Positions 52,327-61,504 of a DNA stretch of 64,000 nt are shown piece by piece (position 1 is the first letter of the stretch; each line of letters opens with the position of its first letter). The notes below the pieces were generated by a model that was not told the DNA's origin, searched no databases, and saw only the letters and a program-made list of their open reading frames with translations. Where the stretch lies: positions 788,906 through 852,905 of the forward strand of contig NZ_ML636798.1 of the NCBI RefSeq assembly GCF_006476065.1, read 5' to 3'. This DNA is from Cognatiluteimonas lumbrici. GTDB lineage: Bacteria; Pseudomonadota; Gammaproteobacteria; Xanthomonadales; Xanthomonadaceae. A program made the translations under genes and the position numbers.

Positions 52327-53135
52327 AACGGCCTGCGGAAGCCGACGGTGATCTGTTCCGGGTGGCTGCGCAGCACTTCGAAGCCCGGGACCGGCCCGGG
52401 CTGGTCCCAGGTCGCGGGAACGAAGCCGGCGGCGGCGATGTCGTCGAGCATGCCCGGCAGGTCCAGGCCGCCCTGCGCGGACAGGTCCGGCGACAGCTCC
52501 ACCAGCAGCGCCCTCGCCCTTCGCAACGCACCGCGCGCGCCCGCCAGCACCATCGGCTCGTAGCCTTCGACGTCGATCTTGATTGCGGCGATCGGCGCCT
52601 CGCCGAGGCCGAGGCGTTCGAGCAACGTATCGATCGCCTCCACCACCACCCAGTTGCCGCCGTGGCCATGGTCGGCGACCAGCGAGTGGCGGCCCAGGTT
52701 CGAGGCCTTGTAGCGGTGCAGCCGCGCCAGTCCCGCCCCGGCGCCGGCCGCGCAGGCGATGGCGTCGATGTGCTCGCCGAAGTCGTTGCGGCGGATGTTC
52801 TCCTGCAGCAGTGCGTGGTTGCCGGCATCCGGCTCGAGCGCCACCACGCGGCCGGCGCGCCCCGAGTGCGCGACCTGCAGCGAGAACCAGCCGATGTTCG
52901 CCCCGATATCCAGGAAGACACCCTGCTCTGCGCCGCCGTCGCCGAGCTCCCGCAGCAGCCACGCGGTCAGATCCGGTTCGTACGCCCGGCGCCGCAGGAT
53001 GGTGCGGCCGACCACGTCGCGCAGGTTGACCCGGTAGGCCAGCCCGGTGTCGCGGTGGCGCGCCCAGGCCTGGCGCAGGAACGGGCGCAGCAACAGGTAC
53101 TTCAGGGAACCGATGACGTCGACGGGTGCTTTCAT
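52323..53135 (-). CDS. FkbM-family methyltransferase
   Basis: SAM-dependent methyltransferase of the FkbM family, about 270 residues. Motif I is VFLDIGANIGWFSLQVA near residue 74; the family-specific IKIDVEGYEPMVLAGA lies near residue 185. Members methylate sugars or small-molecule hydroxyls (macrolide, exopolysaccharide or lipid substrates). No biosynthetic cluster surrounds it, so the substrate cannot be inferred. ATG at 53135 is preferred; the GTG two codons upstream (53141) is an alternative. The gene lies just after radA, across a REP, and ends in another REP. Confidence 0.88.
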   Translation of the reverse strand: MKAPVDVIGSLKYLLLRPFLRQAWARHRDTGLAYRVNLRDVVGRTILRRRAYEPDLTAWLLRELGDGGAEQGVFLDIGANIGWFSLQVAHSGRAGRVVALEPDAGNHALLQENIRRNDFGEHIDAIACAAGAGAGLARLHRYKASNLGRHSLVADHGHGGNWVVVEAIDTLLERLGLGEAPIAAIKIDVEGYEPMVLAGARGALRRARALLVELSPDLSAQGGLDLPGMLDDIAAAGFVPATWDQPGPVPGFEVLRSHPEQITVGFRRPL

Positions 53136-53144
53136 CGGCACATT

Positions 53145-53166
53145 GTAGGAGCGGCGCCGCTCCTAC
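53145..53166. repeat. Collapsed REP palindrome between radA and fkbM
   Basis: A perfect 22-bp palindrome made of GTAGGAGCGGC followed by GCCGCTCCTAC, with no loop. It occupies most of the radA-fkbM gap and its GTAG on the minus strand gives the radA stop codon (53165-53163). Confidence 0.88.
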
Positions 53167-54557
53167 AGCGCGTCGAGGGCGTCGGCGAGCCGCTCGGCGG
53201 CGATCACCTCCAGCCCCTTGAACGAACCCGACTTCGGCGCGTTCGCCTTCGGCACGATGGCGCGCCTGAAACCGTGGGTGGCGGCCTCGCGCAGGCGCTC
53301 CTCGCCGTTCGGAACGGGGCGGATCTCGCCGGACAGCCCGATCTCGCCGAACGCGATGGTCTTCTCCGGCAGCGGCCGGTCGCGCAGCGAGGACAGCACC
53401 GCCAGCAGCACCGGCAGGTCGGCAGCGGTCTCCTGCACGCGGATGCCGCCGACCACGTTGACGAACACGTCCTGGTCGGAGACGCCGACGCCGCCGTGCC
53501 GGTGCAGCACCGCCAGCAGCATCGCCAGCCGGTTCTGCTCCAGCCCGACCGCGACCCGTCGCGGGTTGGACAGCGGCGAGGAATCCACCAGCGCCTGCAC
53601 TTCCACCAGCAGCGGGCGCGTGCCCTCGCGGGTGACCATCACGCAGCTCCCCGGCTGCTGCAGGCTGCCGCCGGACAGGAAGATCGCCGACGGATTCGGG
53701 ACTTCCTTCAGCCCCTGCTCGCCCATCGCGAACACGCCCAGTTCGTTGACCGCGCCGAAGCGGTTCTTGAACGCGCGCAGCACGCGGAAGCGGGAGCCGG
53801 ACTCGCCCTCGAAATAGAGCACCGCGTCGACCATGTGCTCGAGCACGCGCGGGCCGGCGATGCCGCCCTCCTTGGTGACGTGCCCGACCAGGAACACCGC
53901 GGTCCCGGTCTCCTTGGCGTAGCGCACCAGCCGCGCCGCGGACTCGCGCACCTGGCTGACCGAGCCCGGCGCCGCGGTCAGCGACTCGGTCCACAGCGTC
54001 TGCACCGAGTCGGCCACGATCAGCTTCGGTCGCATCTTCGCGGCGTGCTCGAGGATCCGCTCGACGCCAGTCTCGGCCAGGGCGTGCACCCCGTCCACGG
54101 GCAGGCCGAGGCGCGAGGCGCGGCCGGCCACCTGGGCCAGCGACTCCTCGCCGGTCACGTAGAGGCCCGGCAGCCCCGGCGCCATCTTCGCCACCGCCTG
54201 CAGCAGCAGCGTGGACTTGCCGATACCCGGGTCGCCACCGACCAGCACCACGGCGCCCTCGACCAGGCCGCCCCCGAGCACCCGGTCGAACTCGCCGATG
54301 CCGGTGGAGACGCGCGCGTCTTCCTGGTGTCGGACCTCGGAAAGCGCGGTCACCTGCGGCGCGTCCACCTTGCCGGCCCAGCCCGAACGGCGCGCGGCCG
54401 GCGACTTCTGCGCCGCGGCGCTCTCGAGCACGATCTCCGACAGCGTGTCCCAGGCGCCGCAAGCGGCGCACTGGCCCTGCCACTTGCTGTAGTCGGCGCC
54501 GCACTCGCTGCAGACGTACGCCACCCTCGCCTTGACCGCCTTGCCCGCTGTCTTCAT
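53163..54557 (-). CDS. radA: DNA repair protein RadA
   Basis: RecA-like branch-migration helicase that acts in recombination intermediates. 464 residues: a four-cysteine zinc finger (Cys16, Cys19, Cys30, Cys33 in CSECGADYSKWQGQCAACG), an ATPase core with GGDPGIGKSTLLLQ, the RadA-specific FKNRFGAVNELGVF, and a C-terminal Lon-like domain (LFAEIGLSGEIRPV-type). Its stop is supplied by a REP. The PadR-linked membrane gene ends nine bases upstream. Confidence 0.96.
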   Translation of the reverse strand: MKTAGKAVKARVAYVCSECGADYSKWQGQCAACGAWDTLSEIVLESAAAQKSPAARRSGWAGKVDAPQVTALSEVRHQEDARVSTGIGEFDRVLGGGLVEGAVVLVGGDPGIGKSTLLLQAVAKMAPGLPGLYVTGEESLAQVAGRASRLGLPVDGVHALAETGVERILEHAAKMRPKLIVADSVQTLWTESLTAAPGSVSQVRESAARLVRYAKETGTAVFLVGHVTKEGGIAGPRVLEHMVDAVLYFEGESGSRFRVLRAFKNRFGAVNELGVFAMGEQGLKEVPNPSAIFLSGGSLQQPGSCVMVTREGTRPLLVEVQALVDSSPLSNPRRVAVGLEQNRLAMLLAVLHRHGGVGVSDQDVFVNVVGGIRVQETAADLPVLLAVLSSLRDRPLPEKTIAFGEIGLSGEIRPVPNGEERLREAATHGFRRAIVPKANAPKSGSFKGLEVIAAERLADALDAL

Positions 54558-54566
54558 GTCGCCATG

Positions 54567-55520
54567 CTAGCCCGCCGTGGTCGCACCCGCGGAGACCTCC
54601 GCGTGCGCCGGGGCAGGTTCGACCCGCCCCCATTCCTGGTACAGGTCGTACAGCGTGGCCAGGAGGATGATGGCGCCGGCGAGCCCGAACCACGGCCTGG
54701 CCACCGCGTCGGCGCCTTCGGCGAGGAAGATCGCGAACGGCTCGCGTCCGACAGGCGTCGCCAGCGGCGCCGCATGCGCCAGCAGCATCAGCCCGAGTCC
54801 GAGGTGGGCGACGATGCTCAGTCGCCTGTTCCAGCGCGGCCACCCGTTCCGTACCACCACCACCAGGTAGCTCGCAATCACCAGCAGCAGCCAGCCGATG
54901 GTCGCGATGCGCTGCCAGCTACCGAGGAATTCCTTCGTGAGGCCCAGCCCGTCGGCGACGCCCTTGCCCAACGTGGCGGCATCCCAGAAGCCCTGCGGCG
55001 AGAGGTACATGGCCAGGGGGAACACGCACAGCCCCAGCGCCGACGCCAGCGCCGGCCAACGCCCGCCGTGCGCCGGCATGTCCTGCGCGCGCGGGCGCCA
55101 AGAGAACCTGCCCTCCGGCTGCCGGCGGCGGCCCCAGCCGATCAGCGCGAACACCACGAACATGATCCCTACCCAGTGCAGCGCGCCGAGGAACTGTGCG
55201 TCCGCCGACCGGTCGTGCCCGAGCACGGCCAGCGCAAGGATGCCGACCACGGTCCAGATCGCGAAGTTGTGGTTGTCCGCCGGATCGATCAGCGAGTTGC
55301 GGGGCTGGTAGCGCGTCGCGACCTCCGCGGGCCGGCCGAAGCCCGCGAGCAGTTCCATCGCCATCCTCCGGTCGGGTGGCCTGCCCGCCATCCCGGCCTT
55401 CGCCTCAAGCTCGTCGTGCAGCAGCGCACGCAACTCCATCGCGACGTCGTTGCGCTTGTCCCGCGGCAGCAGGCGCGCGACATCGCGCACGTAGGACTCG
55501 ATCACGTCATGCACGTCCAT
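54567..55520 (-). CDS. HAAS-domain-like membrane protein paired with PadR
   Basis: 317-residue membrane protein with an N-terminal soluble segment (MDVHDVIESYVRDVARLLPRDKRNDVAMELRALL) like the HAAS domain found beside PadR regulators, then about six or seven hydrophobic helices and a short C-terminal tail. The amphipathic N-terminus may contact membrane or a partner. ATG at 55520 overlaps the padR TGA (ATGA), so both are expressed together and the protein is probably the PadR target. Its physiological role is unknown. Confidence 0.8.
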   Translation of the reverse strand: MDVHDVIESYVRDVARLLPRDKRNDVAMELRALLHDELEAKAGMAGRPPDRRMAMELLAGFGRPAEVATRYQPRNSLIDPADNHNFAIWTVVGILALAVLGHDRSADAQFLGALHWVGIMFVVFALIGWGRRRQPEGRFSWRPRAQDMPAHGGRWPALASALGLCVFPLAMYLSPQGFWDAATLGKGVADGLGLTKEFLGSWQRIATIGWLLLVIASYLVVVVRNGWPRWNRRLSIVAHLGLGLMLLAHAAPLATPVGREPFAIFLAEGADAVARPWFGLAGAIILLATLYDLYQEWGRVEPAPAHAEVSAGATTAG

Positions 55521-55864
55521 CAGGCGTCTCCCAGGAAACCGTCGATGGCCTCGACCTGGGCGCGCCAGGCCGCGGCGAGTTCCGCGAGGGCACGCTTGCC
55601 CTCGGCGTTGAGCCGGTAGTAGCGGCGCGGGGGCGCGGTCGCGGTGTCCCACTCGCTGGCCAGCAGGCCCTGGGCCTCCAGCCGCCGGAGCAGCGGATAG
55701 AGCGTGCCCTCCTCGACCGGCATGCCGCCCTCGGCCAGGGCCTGGCGCAGCGAATAGCCGTACTGGCGCTGGCGCAACTGGCTGAGCACGGCCAGCACCA
55801 GCACGCCGCGCCGCAGCTCGACCAGTCCCGCTTCCCGGGAATCCCCTCCACCCTTCGCGACCAT
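55520..55864 (-). CDS. PadR-family transcriptional regulator
   Basis: 114-residue winged-helix repressor of the PadR family. The core LRRGVLVLAVLSQLRQRQYGYSLRQALA and EEGTLYPLLRRLEAQGLLASEW is complete, followed by the beta wing (PRRYYRLNAEGKRAL) and a short C-terminal dimerisation helix. The ATG at 55864 has GAGGGCGGG upstream; a longer in-frame start at 55921 lies upstream of the predicted -10 and is rejected. It likely represses itself and the HAAS gene through the operator at 55876. Confidence 0.92.
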   Translation of the reverse strand: MVAKGGGDSREAGLVELRRGVLVLAVLSQLRQRQYGYSLRQALAEGGMPVEEGTLYPLLRRLEAQGLLASEWDTATAPPRRYYRLNAEGKRALAELAAAWRAQVEAIDGFLGDA

Positions 55865-55875
55865 GTCCCGCCCTC

Positions 55876-55925
55876 TACTGTTTGGCAGACAGTACATAGC
55901 GCCGCATACCATGTCAAGCACAGTA
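55876..55925 (-). promoter_or_regulatory. padR promoter and candidate PadR operator
   Basis: On the minus strand: -35 TTGACA (55917-55912), a 17-base spacer and -10 TACTGT (55894-55889). An inverted repeat TACTGT-N7-ACAGTA (55894-55876) covers the -10 and the start site. A further TACTGT half-site lies at 55925-55920, just upstream of the -35. The layout predicts autorepression. Confidence 0.75.
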
Positions 55926-55946
55926 TGGATCAGGACCAGAAAAGCA

Positions 55947-55971
55947 GAAGGCCCGCCAGTGGCGGGCCTTC
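55947..55971 (-). terminator. Terminator after tRNA-Thr
   Basis: Perfect 11-bp stem, GAAGGCCCGCC (55947-55957) and GGCGGGCCTTC (55961-55971), with a three-base loop. On the minus strand it is followed by TGCTTTTCTGG. It lies between padR and tRNA-Thr. Confidence 0.75.
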
Positions 55972-56041
55972 AAAAGCATCCGGGATGGTGTTTGGCCTTC
56001 GGATGGGATCCCGCGGCGGTTGTCGTAGCGCGGGGTTCACG

Positions 56042-56117
56042 TGGTGCCGGAAATAGGATTCGAACCTACGACCTACGCATTACGAATGCGCCGCTCTACC
56101 AACTGAGCTATTCCGGC
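56042..56117 (-). tRNA. tRNA-Thr (CGT)
   Basis: 76-nt tRNA with encoded CCA. Acceptor GCCGGAA pairs with TTCCGGC; the anticodon loop TTCGTAA gives CGT, reading ACG. It lies 30 bases after ispH on the same strand. Confidence 0.95.
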
Positions 56118-56147
56118 GTGGCCGCGAATTCTACCGCATGGCCGCGC

Positions 56148-57098
56148 TCAATCCACCAGTTGCAGGCGCAGTTCCTTGGGCAGCGCGAACACCATGTTCT
56201 CCGGTTCGCCCGCGAGGTCGCGCACCGCGCCGGCGCCGAGTTCGCGCAGGCGGTCGATCACGCCCTGGACCAGCACCTCCGGCGCGGAGGCGCCGGCGGT
56301 GACCCCGATCTGCTGGCGCCCGATCAGCCAGGCCGGATCGACCTCGGAAGCGCCGTCGATCAGGTAGGCCTCGACGCCGTCGCGCTCGGCCAGCTCGGCC
56401 AGGCGGTTGGAATTCGAGCTGTTCGGCGAGCCGACCACCAGCACCAGGTCGCATTGCCGCGCCAGTTGCCGGACCGCGTCCTGGCGGTTCTGGGTGGCGT
56501 AGCAGATGTCGTCGTTGTGCGGGCCCTGGATCGTCGGGAAGCGTTCGCGCAGGGCGGCGATGATGCCGCGGGTGTCGTCCACCGACAGCGTGGTCTGGGT
56601 GGTGAACGCGAGGTTGTCGGGCTGTGCGACCTGCAGCGTCGCCACGTCCTCGAGGTTCTCCACGAGGTGGATCTCACCGGCGCCTTCCTGCCGGTTCCAC
56701 TGCCCCATCGTGCCCTCGACCTCGGGATGGCCGGCGTGGCCGATCAGCACCATGTCGCGGCCGGCGCGGCACTGGCGCGCGACCTCCATGTGCACCTTGG
56801 TGACCAGCGGGCAGGTCGCGTCGAACACCCGCAGCCCGCGGCGATCGGCCTCGGCGCGCACCGCCTGCGAGACGCCGTGCGCGCTGAAGATTACGGTGGC
56901 GCCGTCGGGCACCTCGTGCAGCTCCTCCACGAACACCGCGCCCTTCTGCTTCAGCTCGTCGACCACGTAGCGGTTGTGCACGACCTCGTGGCGCACGTAG
57001 ATCGGGGCGCCCAGGGTCTCCAGCGCGCGCTTGACGATCTCGATCGCGCGGTCGACGCCGGCGCAGAAGCCGCGGGGATTGGCGAGCACGATGTCCAT
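56148..57098 (-). CDS. ispH: 4-hydroxy-3-methylbut-2-enyl diphosphate reductase
   Basis: Last enzyme of the MEP isoprenoid route, making IPP and DMAPP. The 316-residue protein has the three cluster cysteines Cys12 ([13 protein letters not shown]), Cys96 ([12 protein letters not shown]) and Cys199 ([11 protein letters not shown]), plus the substrate His residues in RHEVVHN and [11 protein letters not shown]. Downstream of lspA, separated by a REP pair. Confidence 0.96.
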   Translation of the reverse strand: MDIVLANPRGFCAGVDRAIEIVKRALETLGAPIYVRHEVVHNRYVVDELKQKGAVFVEELHEVPDGATVIFSAHGVSQAVRAEADRRGLRVFDATCPLVTKVHMEVARQCRAGRDMVLIGHAGHPEVEGTMGQWNRQEGAGEIHLVENLEDVATLQVAQPDNLAFTTQTTLSVDDTRGIIAALRERFPTIQGPHNDDICYATQNRQDAVRQLARQCDLVLVVGSPNSSNSNRLAELAERDGVEAYLIDGASEVDPAWLIGRQQIGVTAGASAPEVLVQGVIDRLRELGAGAVRDLAGEPENMVFALPKELRLQLVD

Positions 57099-57111
57099 TC
57101 CGGCATTCTAC

Positions 57112-57160
57112 TGTGGGAGCGGCCCTTGGCCGCGATCGCGCGCAAAGGCGCGCTCCCACA
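57112..57160. repeat. REP pair, TGTGGGAGC family
   Basis: Left unit TGTGGGAGCGGCCCTTGGCC and right inverted unit ending GCGCGCTCCCACA lie between lspA and ispH. The right unit matches the element at 19422-19450. Confidence 0.85.
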
Positions 57161-57163
57161 GGT

Positions 57164-57661
57164 TCAGGAACCCTTCTCCTGCTTCTGGAACAGGCCGAAC
57201 AGGGCGATGCCGATCGCGCCGCCCACGATCGCGGCGTCGGCGACGTTGAATGCCGGCCAGTAGTGGTCGCGCCAGTGCCACTGGATGAAGTCCACGACGT
57301 GACCGTGGACCAGCCGGTCGATCACGTTGCCGAGGGCCCCGCCGATCACCAGCGCGAACGGCAGCGCGGTGCGCCAGTCGCCGCGCGGGGTCTTGGCCAG
57401 CCAGTACGCCAGCACCGCGCTGATCACGATCGCCAGGCCAATGAACAGGTACTGCTGCCAGCCCGAGGCGTCGCTGAGGAAGCTGAAGGCGGCGCCGGTG
57501 TTGTAGGTGCGGAACCAGTTCCAGAAGCCCTCGATCACCGGGATCGGCTGGTACTCGGGCAGGCTGGACAGCACCCAGGCCTTGCTCCACTGGTCGAGCA
57601 CGACCACCACCACCGACAGCGCCAGCCACGGCAGTGCATTGCGTTTCGGGGCCCCGGCCAT
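57164..57661 (-). CDS. lspA: Lipoprotein signal peptidase
   Basis: Inner-membrane aspartyl peptidase that cleaves prolipoprotein signal peptides after lipidation. The 165-residue protein has four helices; the catalytic dyad is Asp115 ([10 protein letters not shown]) and Asp142 (FNVADAAI). ATG at 57661 overlaps the ileS TGA (ATGA), so it is coupled to ileS. E. coli carries fkpB between lspA and ispH; here only a REP pair lies there. Confidence 0.96.
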   Translation of the reverse strand: MAGAPKRNALPWLALSVVVVVLDQWSKAWVLSSLPEYQPIPVIEGFWNWFRTYNTGAAFSFLSDASGWQQYLFIGLAIVISAVLAYWLAKTPRGDWRTALPFALVIGGALGNVIDRLVHGHVVDFIQWHWRDHYWPAFNVADAAIVGGAIGIALFGLFQKQEKGS

Positions 57662-60534
57662 CAGAACCACCTCCGGGTTTCGCCCTGGCCATCCACGTTG
57701 GTCACGCAGCGGCCGCAGATCTCCGGATGCCCGGGGTGGCTGCCGACGTCGCCGCGATGCTGCCAGCAGCGGATGCACTTCGGCTTGCCGGTCGGCGCCG
57801 CCAGCACCGCGATGCCCTGCACGCTGTCGTCGGCGACCACGGACACGTCGCCGCTGATCAACAGGAAGCGCAGCTCGTCCTGGAACGGGGCCAGCCACTC
57901 GCACGAGGCGGCATCCGCGCGCAGGGTGATCTCGGCCTCGAGCGCGGCCCCGATCTCGCCGCTGGCGCGCATCGGCTCCAGCACCTTGGCGACCTGCTCG
58001 CGCAGGGCCAGCAGGCGGTCGAAGTCGGCAGGCGACAGCGCGCCGCCCGCCGGCATCGGAGAGAGGCCCTCGTACCAGGTCGCGAACAGCACGTTGCCGC
58101 CGCGCTCGGCGGCACCGTCGAGCGGCGGCAGGTAGCCCCACATCTCGTCCGCGGTATAGCTGAGGATCGGCGCGATCCAGCGCACCAGCGCCTCGGCGAT
58201 CGCGTGCATCGCGGTCTGCGCGCTGCGCCGCCCGGGCGAGTCCTCCGGCATGGTGTAGAGCCGGTCCTTGGTCACGTCCAGGTACAGCGAGCCGAGCTCG
58301 ACGCTGCAGAAGTTCGACAGCGCCTGCACGATCTCGGCGAAGTCGTAGCGTTCGCAGGCGTCCTCGATGCGCTGCTGCAACAGGTGCGCGCGGTGCACGA
58401 TCCAGCGGTCGAGCGCGACCATGTCGTTCGCTGCCACCGTGTGCCTGGCCGGGTCGAAGCCATGCAGGTTGCCGAGCAGGAAGCGCGCGGTGTTGCGGAT
58501 GCGCCGGTAGGCGTCCGCGGTGCGCTTGAGGATATCCTGCGACAGCGTCATCTCGTTGCGGTAGTCGGTGGACAGGATCCACAACCGCAGGATGTCGGCG
58601 CCCAGCGACTTGATGATCTCCTGCGGCTCGATGCCGTTGCCCAGCGACTTCGACATCTTGTGGCCCTTCTCGTCCACGGTGAAGCCGTGGGTCAGGCAGG
58701 CCTTGTAGGGGGCGGCGCCGTCCATCGCCACGCCGGTGAGCAGCGAGGACTGGAACCAGCCGCGGTGCTGGTCGGAACCTTCCAGGTACAGGTCGGCGGG
58801 CTTGTGCAGCGCGTCCTGCGGCCGGCGCGCGAGCACGCAGGCGTGGCTGACGCCGGAATCGAACCAGACGTCGAGGATGTCGGTGGCCTTCTCGTAGCGC
58901 GCGGCCTCGTCGCCGAGCAGCTCCGCCGGATCGAGCGCGTACCAGGCGTCCACGCCCTCGCGCTCGACGCGCTCGGCGACCTTGCGCATCAGCGCCGGCG
59001 TGTCGGGGTGCGGCTCGCCGCTCTCGCGGTCGTAGAACAGCGCGATCGGCACGCCCCAAGTGCGCTGGCGGCTGATGGTCCAGTCCGGGCGACCCTCGAC
59101 CATGCCCGCGATGCGCGCCCTGCCCCACTCCGGCACCCAGCGCACGCCGTCGATCGCGGCCAGCGCGTCGCGGCGCAGGCCGGCCTGCTCCATCGAGATG
59201 AACCATTGCGGCGTCGCGCGGAGCACCACCGGCGTGCGATGCCGCCAGCAGTGCGGGTAGCTGTGCTCGATCGCGGCGTGCGCCAGCAGCGCGCCGCTGC
59301 CGCGCAGCGCCTCGACGATGGCGTCGTTGGCCTTCCAGATGTGGGTGCCGGCCAGCACCGTGTCGCCGGCCGGGGCCACCGAGTCGAGGTACACGCCGCG
59401 GCCGTCCACCGGGTTGATCTCGGCGGCGCCGTAACGTTCCAGCAGGCCGTTGGCGCGGCCGACCACGAAGTCCTCCTGGCCGTGCCCGGGCGCGGTGTGC
59501 ACGGCGCCGGTACCGTCCTCCGCGGACACGTGCTCGCCGGTCAGCAGCGGGATGTCGCGCGAGGCGTAGAACGGATGCTGCAGCAGCAGGCCCTCGAGCG
59601 CGGCGCCCTTCGCCTCGCCGAGGATCGTGGCGTCGTCGACGCCGTAGCGCTTGAGGGCATCCGCGGCCAGCGCTGCGGCCAGCACCAGCAGCCGACGTTG
59701 CCCGCTCGACGTACGCGGCCCTTCGACCAGCACGTAGTCCAGTTCCGCACCGATGCTCACCGCGAGGCTCGCCGGCAGCGTCCACGGCGTGGTGGTCCAG
59801 ATCGGCACCGCCACGGTGTCGCCGTCGCCGATCGTGGCGCCGAACACGGCAGCGAGCGCGCGCGGGTCCCGCGCCGGGTAGGCGACGTCGATCGCCGGCG
59901 ACTGCTTCCCGCGGTACTCGATCTCTGCCTCTGCCAGTGCCGAGCCGCAGTCGAAGCACCAGTACACCGGCTTCACCCCGCGCGCGAGGTGGCCGCGCTC
60001 GATGATGCGGGCGAGCGCGCGCAGGATGTCGGCCTCGTAGGCCAGGTCCATGGTCAGGTACGGGTTGTCCCAGTCGGCGACCACGCCCAGGCGCTTGAAG
60101 TCGGTGCGCTGCAGGTCCACCTGCTGCGCCGCGTACTCGCGGCACTTCGCCCGGAACCCGGGCGCGTCGAGCTTCTGCCCGACCTTGCCGTGCTTCTTCT
60201 CCACCGCCAGCTCGATCGGCAGGCCGTGGCAGTCCCAGCCAGGCACGAACGGGGCGTCGTAGCCGGCCATCAGGCGCGACTTCACCACCGCGTCCTTGAG
60301 CACCTTGTTGACCGCGTGGCCGAGGTGGATGGCGCCGTTGGCGTACGGCGGGCCGTCGTGGAACACCCACTGCGGGCGGCCCTTCGCCTGCTCGCGGATG
60401 CGCGCGTACAGCCCCTCGCTCTCCCAGCGCGCCAGCGCCGCCGGCTCGCGCCTGGGCAGCTCCCCGCGCATCGGGAAGTCGGTGGCCGGCAGGTGGATGG
60501 TGGCCTTGTAGCGGTTGTTGTCCTGGTTGCTCAC
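57661..60534 (-). CDS. ileS: Isoleucyl-tRNA synthetase
   Basis: Class I synthetase with editing of Val-tRNA-Ile. 957 residues (E. coli 938). HIGH motif is in [17 protein letters not shown] in [11 protein letters not shown], and the editing CP1 insertion lies between. A C-terminal zinc finger ([11 protein letters not shown] and CGRCVTNV) completes the enzyme. The GTG start at 60534 overlaps the ribF stop (GTGA); the longer open frame reaches into ribF and is rejected. Confidence 0.96.
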   Translation of the reverse strand: MSNQDNNRYKATIHLPATDFPMRGELPRREPAALARWESEGLYARIREQAKGRPQWVFHDGPPYANGAIHLGHAVNKVLKDAVVKSRLMAGYDAPFVPGWDCHGLPIELAVEKKHGKVGQKLDAPGFRAKCREYAAQQVDLQRTDFKRLGVVADWDNPYLTMDLAYEADILRALARIIERGHLARGVKPVYWCFDCGSALAEAEIEYRGKQSPAIDVAYPARDPRALAAVFGATIGDGDTVAVPIWTTTPWTLPASLAVSIGAELDYVLVEGPRTSSGQRRLLVLAAALAADALKRYGVDDATILGEAKGAALEGLLLQHPFYASRDIPLLTGEHVSAEDGTGAVHTAPGHGQEDFVVGRANGLLERYGAAEINPVDGRGVYLDSVAPAGDTVLAGTHIWKANDAIVEALRGSGALLAHAAIEHSYPHCWRHRTPVVLRATPQWFISMEQAGLRRDALAAIDGVRWVPEWGRARIAGMVEGRPDWTISRQRTWGVPIALFYDRESGEPHPDTPALMRKVAERVEREGVDAWYALDPAELLGDEAARYEKATDILDVWFDSGVSHACVLARRPQDALHKPADLYLEGSDQHRGWFQSSLLTGVAMDGAAPYKACLTHGFTVDEKGHKMSKSLGNGIEPQEIIKSLGADILRLWILSTDYRNEMTLSQDILKRTADAYRRIRNTARFLLGNLHGFDPARHTVAANDMVALDRWIVHRAHLLQQRIEDACERYDFAEIVQALSNFCSVELGSLYLDVTKDRLYTMPEDSPGRRSAQTAMHAIAEALVRWIAPILSYTADEMWGYLPPLDGAAERGGNVLFATWYEGLSPMPAGGALSPADFDRLLALREQVAKVLEPMRASGEIGAALEAEITLRADAASCEWLAPFQDELRFLLISGDVSVVADDSVQGIAVLAAPTGKPKCIRCWQHRGDVGSHPGHPEICGRCVTNVDGQGETRRWF

Positions 60535-61472
60535 GCGCTTGCCTGTGCTGGTGTGCCGAGGATGGCGCGCGCCTGCGCGGCATCCCGCTTCATCTGCTCG
60601 ACCATTGCCGGAAGGTCGTCGAACCGTTGCTCGTCGCGCAGCCGGGCCACGAACTCGACCTCGATGCAGCGGCCGTAGAGGTCGCCGTCGAAGCCGAACA
60701 GGTGCGCCTCGAGCAGCGGCTCGTCGCCGTCCACCGTCGGGCGCGTGCCGAAGCTTGCCACGCCGGGCCGGGGCGCGTCGCCGACGCCGTGCACGCGCAC
60801 CGCGAAGATCCCGCGCAGCGGCGGCACCTTCGGGTAGCGGAGGTTGGCGGTCGGGAAGCCCAGCTTGCGCCCGAGTTGCGCGCCGCGGACCACCCGCCCG
60901 GCGATGGTATACGCGCGGCCGAGCAGCCTGGCGGCGGCGGCGAAGTCTCCGGCCTGCAGCAGCTCGCGCAGGCGCGTGCTCGAGACCCGTTCGCCATCCA
61001 CCGACACCGGTGCGATCTCGCCGGCCACGAACCCGCAGGCCTCGCCGATGCGGTGCAGCGTCGCCAGGGTCCCGCCGCGCTTGCTGCCGAAGCGGAAGCC
61101 CGGGCCGACCCAGACCTCGCGCACGCCGAGCCGCTCGACCAGCACGCGGCGCGCGAAGGTCTCGGCGCTCATCGCCGCGAACGCGGCATCGAAGCGCAGC
61201 AGCCCGACCAGGTCGATGCCGAGCTCCCACAGCGCCGCCACCTTCTGCCGCGACAGCATCAGCCGCGGCGGCGCCGGCCGGGCGAACACCTCGCGCGGCA
61301 GCGGCTCGAAGCTCAGCGCGACCGACGCCACCCCGAGCGCGCGCGCGCGGGCGGCCGCGTGCCCCAGCAGCGCCTGGTGGCCGAGGTGCAGGCCGTCGAA
61401 GGCGCCGATGCAGGCCACGCTGCCCTGCGGGCACAAGGGCCCGCCATCGACGTCGCGGAACAGCCGGTTCAT
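60531..61472 (-). CDS. ribF: Bifunctional riboflavin kinase/FAD synthetase
   Basis: Makes FMN and FAD. The 313-residue protein has an N-terminal adenylyltransferase domain ([15 protein letters not shown]) and a C-terminal flavokinase domain ([26 protein letters not shown]). It starts at ATG 61472, 32 bases after murJ; downstream it overlaps ileS. Confidence 0.95.
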   Translation of the reverse strand: MNRLFRDVDGGPLCPQGSVACIGAFDGLHLGHQALLGHAAARARALGVASVALSFEPLPREVFARPAPPRLMLSRQKVAALWELGIDLVGLLRFDAAFAAMSAETFARRVLVERLGVREVWVGPGFRFGSKRGGTLATLHRIGEACGFVAGEIAPVSVDGERVSSTRLRELLQAGDFAAAARLLGRAYTIAGRVVRGAQLGRKLGFPTANLRYPKVPPLRGIFAVRVHGVGDAPRPGVASFGTRPTVDGDEPLLEAHLFGFDGDLYGRCIEVEFVARLRDEQRFDDLPAMVEQMKRDAAQARAILGTPAQASA

Positions 61473-61504
61473 GGAACCCCGCAGTATAGCGGCGCGGCTC
61501 CCGC

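Noticed and set aside
55865-55921. A longer PadR starting at 55921
   Set aside because: That start lies upstream of the predicted -10 and start site, and the extra residues are unlike the family.
57634-60678. A 1014-codon open frame on the plus strand, opposite ileS
   Set aside because: Compositionally a shadow of ileS, with no domain and no ribosome-binding site; ileS motifs are complete on the other strand.
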